This document shows positions 60,239 through 64,000 of a stretch of 64,000 nt of DNA, one piece after another; position 1 is the first letter of the stretch, and the number at the start of each line of letters is the position of its first letter. Location of the stretch: the NCBI GenBank assembly GCA_030512295.1, contig JAULSR010000002.1, positions 5,766,001 to 5,830,000 of the forward strand, given 5' to 3'. This DNA comes from Bombardia bombarda. Lineage: Eukaryota; Ascomycota; Sordariomycetes; Sordariales; Lasiosphaeriaceae. The position numbers and the translations under genes were made by a program. A model generated the notes under the pieces. The model searched no databases, was not told where the DNA came from, and worked only from the letters and a program-made list of their open reading frames with translations.

Positions 60239-62840
60239 CAAAGCGGGTTTTGTTAATGTACTTACTTGGCTTTGTACAACATGACACGACAGACTTGATT
60301 TCTTGCGTTTTTTGCCATCGGACGAATCGCACGCCGTGTCTTTGGTATTGTGCTCTATGCATGCAGCTGCGAGAGGGCAGGTATGGACTTGAGTGAGGTA
60401 AGGTAGGTAGGGCAATTGGGCTTCGATGGACCCGGGGGAAACGTTCCGTTTCCTGCAACGTTTGGCTTGGACACACGACGACCCAGCGGCTGTGGTGCTC
60501 GCACGCCTCGCTCTGGGGATCATTGCTCGCTTCTCTTGGGATTTCTCTTCTTCTGGGGTTTTGGGGCTTTGACATAGTCATGGAAGCGTGGGTTGTGTGA
60601 CGTTGAAAGATGGCATGGAGATACTTATCACATATCCGTTGTATGCATGCAAATCTGAAGGGTGTTTCTGGGAGGGACGGCTGCTTCCAAGACTGACTGG
60701 CTTGGACCTGGATGGGGCAGCAACTGTTTATCTGCGACATGCTTGTTGTGTCTTTTCTTTTCTTGCTGGGTTTTCGTTCAGTTTTGCTCTTCACCCTCCG
60801 AGTTTCCCTCAGACCTGACTTGACCCGACCTGCCGCCTCATTTCCCTCCCGTCCCTCCCAGATGTTCCCTCCATTGTTCCTGTCCATGTCATGCACGCCG
60901 TGCAGTTGGGCGGATGCGGGTGTGTATGTGTGTGACAGCTGACCGAGCAAAAGAAAAGAAGAGCGGCTCAAAGTCTCGGCTATTGCTGGGAAAGAAAGGG
61001 AAGAAAAAAAAAATCTGGGTATGACAAGATGATGATGCGGGATGATGGTGGTGAGCCTTGTTCCGTTATCTACCTAGATACTACCTTTGCTGCCCATCTA
61101 CGGTAGTACATCATGCATATACACTGCGGCCTGTGGAGTTGCAATGGGGACGCAAGACGGAGTGGGAACACAGCAGGTGCAGTGTAAACTGTCGATGCGT
61201 TTATCAGTTATCTGATTATCTTGTCTGTGTTACCACCCAAACAAACAGAACAGAGGCGGGGGCACACATGCATATACTTGCTTTCACAGCTGGTTTTCAG
61301 CTTGCTGGTTACCTAAGTAGCTTGTGTAGCCAGCAGCTTGGTGAGGATTTGTCTTGTCTATGAGACTGCCTGCTTTACCTAAGTACCCGGAAGACAGTAT
61401 AGGCTTGAGTCATCATTGGTCTGGTTACTATATTGCTGTCAACTCCACGTCAGTCACTTCGTCTTGGTTGCTATTCTCCTTTTAGTAACACAGAAGTATG
61501 TATGTAAACAAACATCAGTAGAGGTGTGTTGGGCAAGAAGAAATCTGCAATGTACCCCCTGGATATAATTCCTGTCCACCCCCTTTCCGCGTCTCTACCG
61601 GGGCATGTGAGGCGGGGACCCCGGGCCTCCTGCGGCTTTGACAGGCGGGGAAGCGGGGAAGGGAGCTCAGTTGGGACCGGGGGAAAGTATCTGGGGATCC
61701 ATGAGATGGGGGTTTCGGATTCGGGTCATGTTATGCTTGACAAAATTCAAAGAAAAAGTGTGTCGCCATGTGGCCAGTTGAGGGAGGAAGGGCAAAGGTG
61801 ATGTGTGGGAGAGTAAGGAATATTGCACTGAGAAAGAATGGACGGACGAATCAGATATTGAAATAAGTCGGGGAGACGAGAGATGGATGCTCGGTGAGAG
61901 AAGCCGGCTAGGTACATGGATGGAGAGCACGCTTCCGGCACGCGTGCCTGCCTCACTGCCCTCCCGCCCCCTGCAGTTGATATGGTAGGGGTGTAAGCGA
62001 TAGTACCTACGTATGTCTGCCTACCAGTGTTTGGTATTTACATCCCCCCTTCATTGCCTTGTGGTTGTAAGTCCCGGTGATTATCCGTCTGTTCTCTGAC
62101 AAGCTAATTGTTATTTTCCTATTTGCTCTTATCAGGACTTTTACTAGCAATTACCATAGCGGTGTAGTAGTAGTAGTTGCTGCGTTTGTTCGCCTTCTCT
62201 TTTCCCTTGTCTTTCTTAAATAAAGATGACTCGACGACAACCTATCAGAATTGTTCTCTTGGCTTTCATTGCATTCAGGATAACAAGACTTCGCGCAGTC
62301 CCCGCTTGACATATCTCTTTGTAACATGGCCACAGATATATAGGCCGACTCAAGGGTGCGCATTGTGCGACGTTGAACGACAAGTCCCGTGCGCGTCGCA
62401 GTGCTGAAGTTACGGATAGGTATAGGGGTGTGGACAGATAGATGCCAGGGCATAAAGAGAGAGCTAAAACCGTAAGGAATATATGAAGTATTCCGCCATA
62501 ACCCAGCAACATCTCATGGGCCACCCTTCATCCCCCTAACGACCTCGACTTCGAAATTGAATCGAGGTCAATATTCGTCTGATATGGAGAGAAAGCACCA
62601 GCTCACCTCCTTTCCAACCCCCTCTTATTACCCCAGTCTCAACCCCCTGGCCAGTTGTTAGTCAGAAACGGACGTAACGATAAGGCAGAGAGACGGGTGT
62701 TTGCAGGTGACTCAGAAAAGACGTAATAAGAGGCCGGCTGTCAATCTATGCTTATCTTTGCTGCATGCTGTGTCAATATGAGAGAGTGAAAGACAGAGAG
62801 AGGCGCCGAGTTGATTCCGAGTTGAATTTGTTTGTTGGCA

Positions 62841-62862
62841 TCGGTGTCGGTGTCGGTGTCGG
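62841..62862. repeat. TCGGTG tandem repeat
   Basis: Three and a half copies of TCGGTG in gene-poor DNA. Confidence 0.8.
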
Positions 62863-64000
62863 CGCCGGCTCTCCCACGGCACCATGATGGCATGCCTGGA
62901 TGCCTCGAGCGGTCCTTCTGCTTGCATGGTGAGATGGTCACAGACAAAATTGACCGGGAGTAGCACCGAGTAACTAGGCAGATACTCGGCGTTATCTGGT
63001 ATCGGCCGAGGAAACCTGATCACAGCAGGGACAACATCATATGCGGTTCAACAAACAGTGTTTATCGTTTCGTGATAATACAGTAGTCTTTAGCTGTGAC
63101 GCCAAGGGTAAATACCAGTAAATACTTATCAAGACGACATGTTTAGAATATGAAACATTAGACTGCTAGGTAAAAAGGGGAAGCATCATCATGACTATTT
63201 TCATCTCAACGCTCTTTACTAGTAACAATATGCGCCCCCAACACGTTCTCGGTCGGCTGGTGCTTTCAGTAGTCGATACAGAAACGTGTCTGGTGACTCG
63301 CTTTTGTTGCTTTCGTGTATAACCCCTGACCATGTTCGTCCTCCTCTCTCCAGGCTACAAATGAAGCGGTCAAACTCCCCTCGCCCATATCGCTCCTCGA
63401 GCCATACACGCATGCCTGTCGCGCCCGGCTCTGCGCATGAAAGGTGTGCTTCAGGTTGTACAGGGAGAGTTGTTGGGCTACCGCTCCGAAGATCCTCGGA
63501 TAAGATGTATGGATGGATGGATAGGCAGATAGGCAGACGATCAGTGTCAGCAGCTTCCGGTAGCAAGTTCATCTTCCTTTGATCAGGTTTGATGACGGAT
63601 AGGTTACAAGAGGCGGTGGACAATGAAAGAAGGAGGAAGATCTGGCACGACCATCCCGGATAATACAGATCCTCACCCATCTTTAGATGTATGCCGCTGA
63701 CGCCACCGTCCTTCTCTGCATATCCCCCTTCCCCCTTTCTGGTCGTCGAGCAAAAGAGTAGATTCTTAATGATAGCCATAGCAACAAAAACCATCTACAT
63801 TAGCTCCATACAGAATAATGACATAGCTCTGACGATTATAATCTGGCGTAATTGGTGCACTGGCTCCAATCTAGGTGAAGGCGACAAAAAACAGGCGAGG
63901 CAAGCCATCGTTATGCAGAAGCATCATGTACATGCGTATGCTGCTTATTCTGTACGACGACAAACGCACACACGCGCATGTAACTGACCTCGGACAATTA

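Larger units (their letters stand above)
60038..64000. other. Right-end gene-poor stretch
   Basis: About 4 kb. The first part is the TMS1 3' UTR with a T run (60117-60133). Further on are a GGTA/GGCA tetranucleotide run (60206-60238) and a TCGGTG repeat (62841-62862). The two longest frames on the minus strand (60204-60971, 255 codons, and 63219-63794, 191 codons) have no recognisable domain and no splice context I can support. The second could be an exon of a gene outside the window. Confidence 0.45.

Noticed and set aside
60204..60971. 255-codon frame on -
   Set aside because: Mixed composition, crosses a tetranucleotide repeat, no domain, no supporting splice or start context.
63219..63794. 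191-codon frame on - near the right edge
   Set aside because: No recognisable motif; could be part of a gene beyond the window but nothing here shows it.

Overview
The window is nuclear DNA of a filamentous ascomycete, most likely a Sordariomycete. The genes carry short spliceosomal introns (about 50-140 nt, GT donors, CTAAC-type branch points, AG acceptors). Their products are typical of Pezizomycotina: mitochondrial isocitrate dehydrogenase, exocyst Sec5, a LIM-RhoGAP, a Serinc/TMS1 protein, fungal zinc-cluster regulators and a PKS-NRPS hybrid. No transposase, rRNA, tRNA or CRISPR was recognised. All exon boundaries were inferred by eye from splice signals and reading-frame continuity.

Layout. 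Left flank (1-15.4 kb): a partial membrane-anchored protein running off the left edge (minus), a possible 72-aa gene at 5.4-5.7 kb (minus), long gene-poor DNA, then IDH2 (minus) and SEC5 (plus) sharing a divergent promoter. Centre (16.5-45.7 kb): a secondary-metabolite gene cluster. It holds a two-zinc-motif regulator (minus), a stand-alone trans-enoyl reductase (minus), an MFS transporter (plus), a cytochrome P450 (minus), a Pth11-like seven-helix membrane protein (minus), an AflR-like Zn2Cys6 regulator (minus) and, divergent from it, a 4166-residue PKS-NRPS (plus). Right flank (45.7-64 kb): about 4 kb of gene-poor DNA, a LIM-LIM-RhoGAP protein (plus), a nodulin-like MFS transporter (minus), a TMS1/Serinc protein (plus), and a final 4 kb in which I can support no gene.

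How the cluster would work. The synthase reads KS-AT-DH-MT-ER0-KR-ACP-C-A-T-R. Its internal ER region has lost the nucleotide-binding glycines, so the separate enoyl reductase should supply that step. The NRPS half would attach an amino acid, and the R domain would release the product as an aldehyde or by Dieckmann cyclisation. The P450 would tailor it, the MFS would export it, and the two regulators would control expression. The products of this cluster cannot be named from the sequence.

Most notable points: (1) the condensation domain has HPLIADG where HHxxxDG is expected, so the catalytic second histidine is proline; (2) the P450 lacks the I-helix acid-threonine pair; (3) the trans-ER and the MFS are each broken by a one-base frame change at a run of exactly six C on the + strand, which suggests either homopolymer undercalling in the assembly or parallel decay of accessory genes; (4) the leftmost cluster regulator combines a C2HC finger, His/Gln-rich repeats and a stretched six-cysteine cluster.
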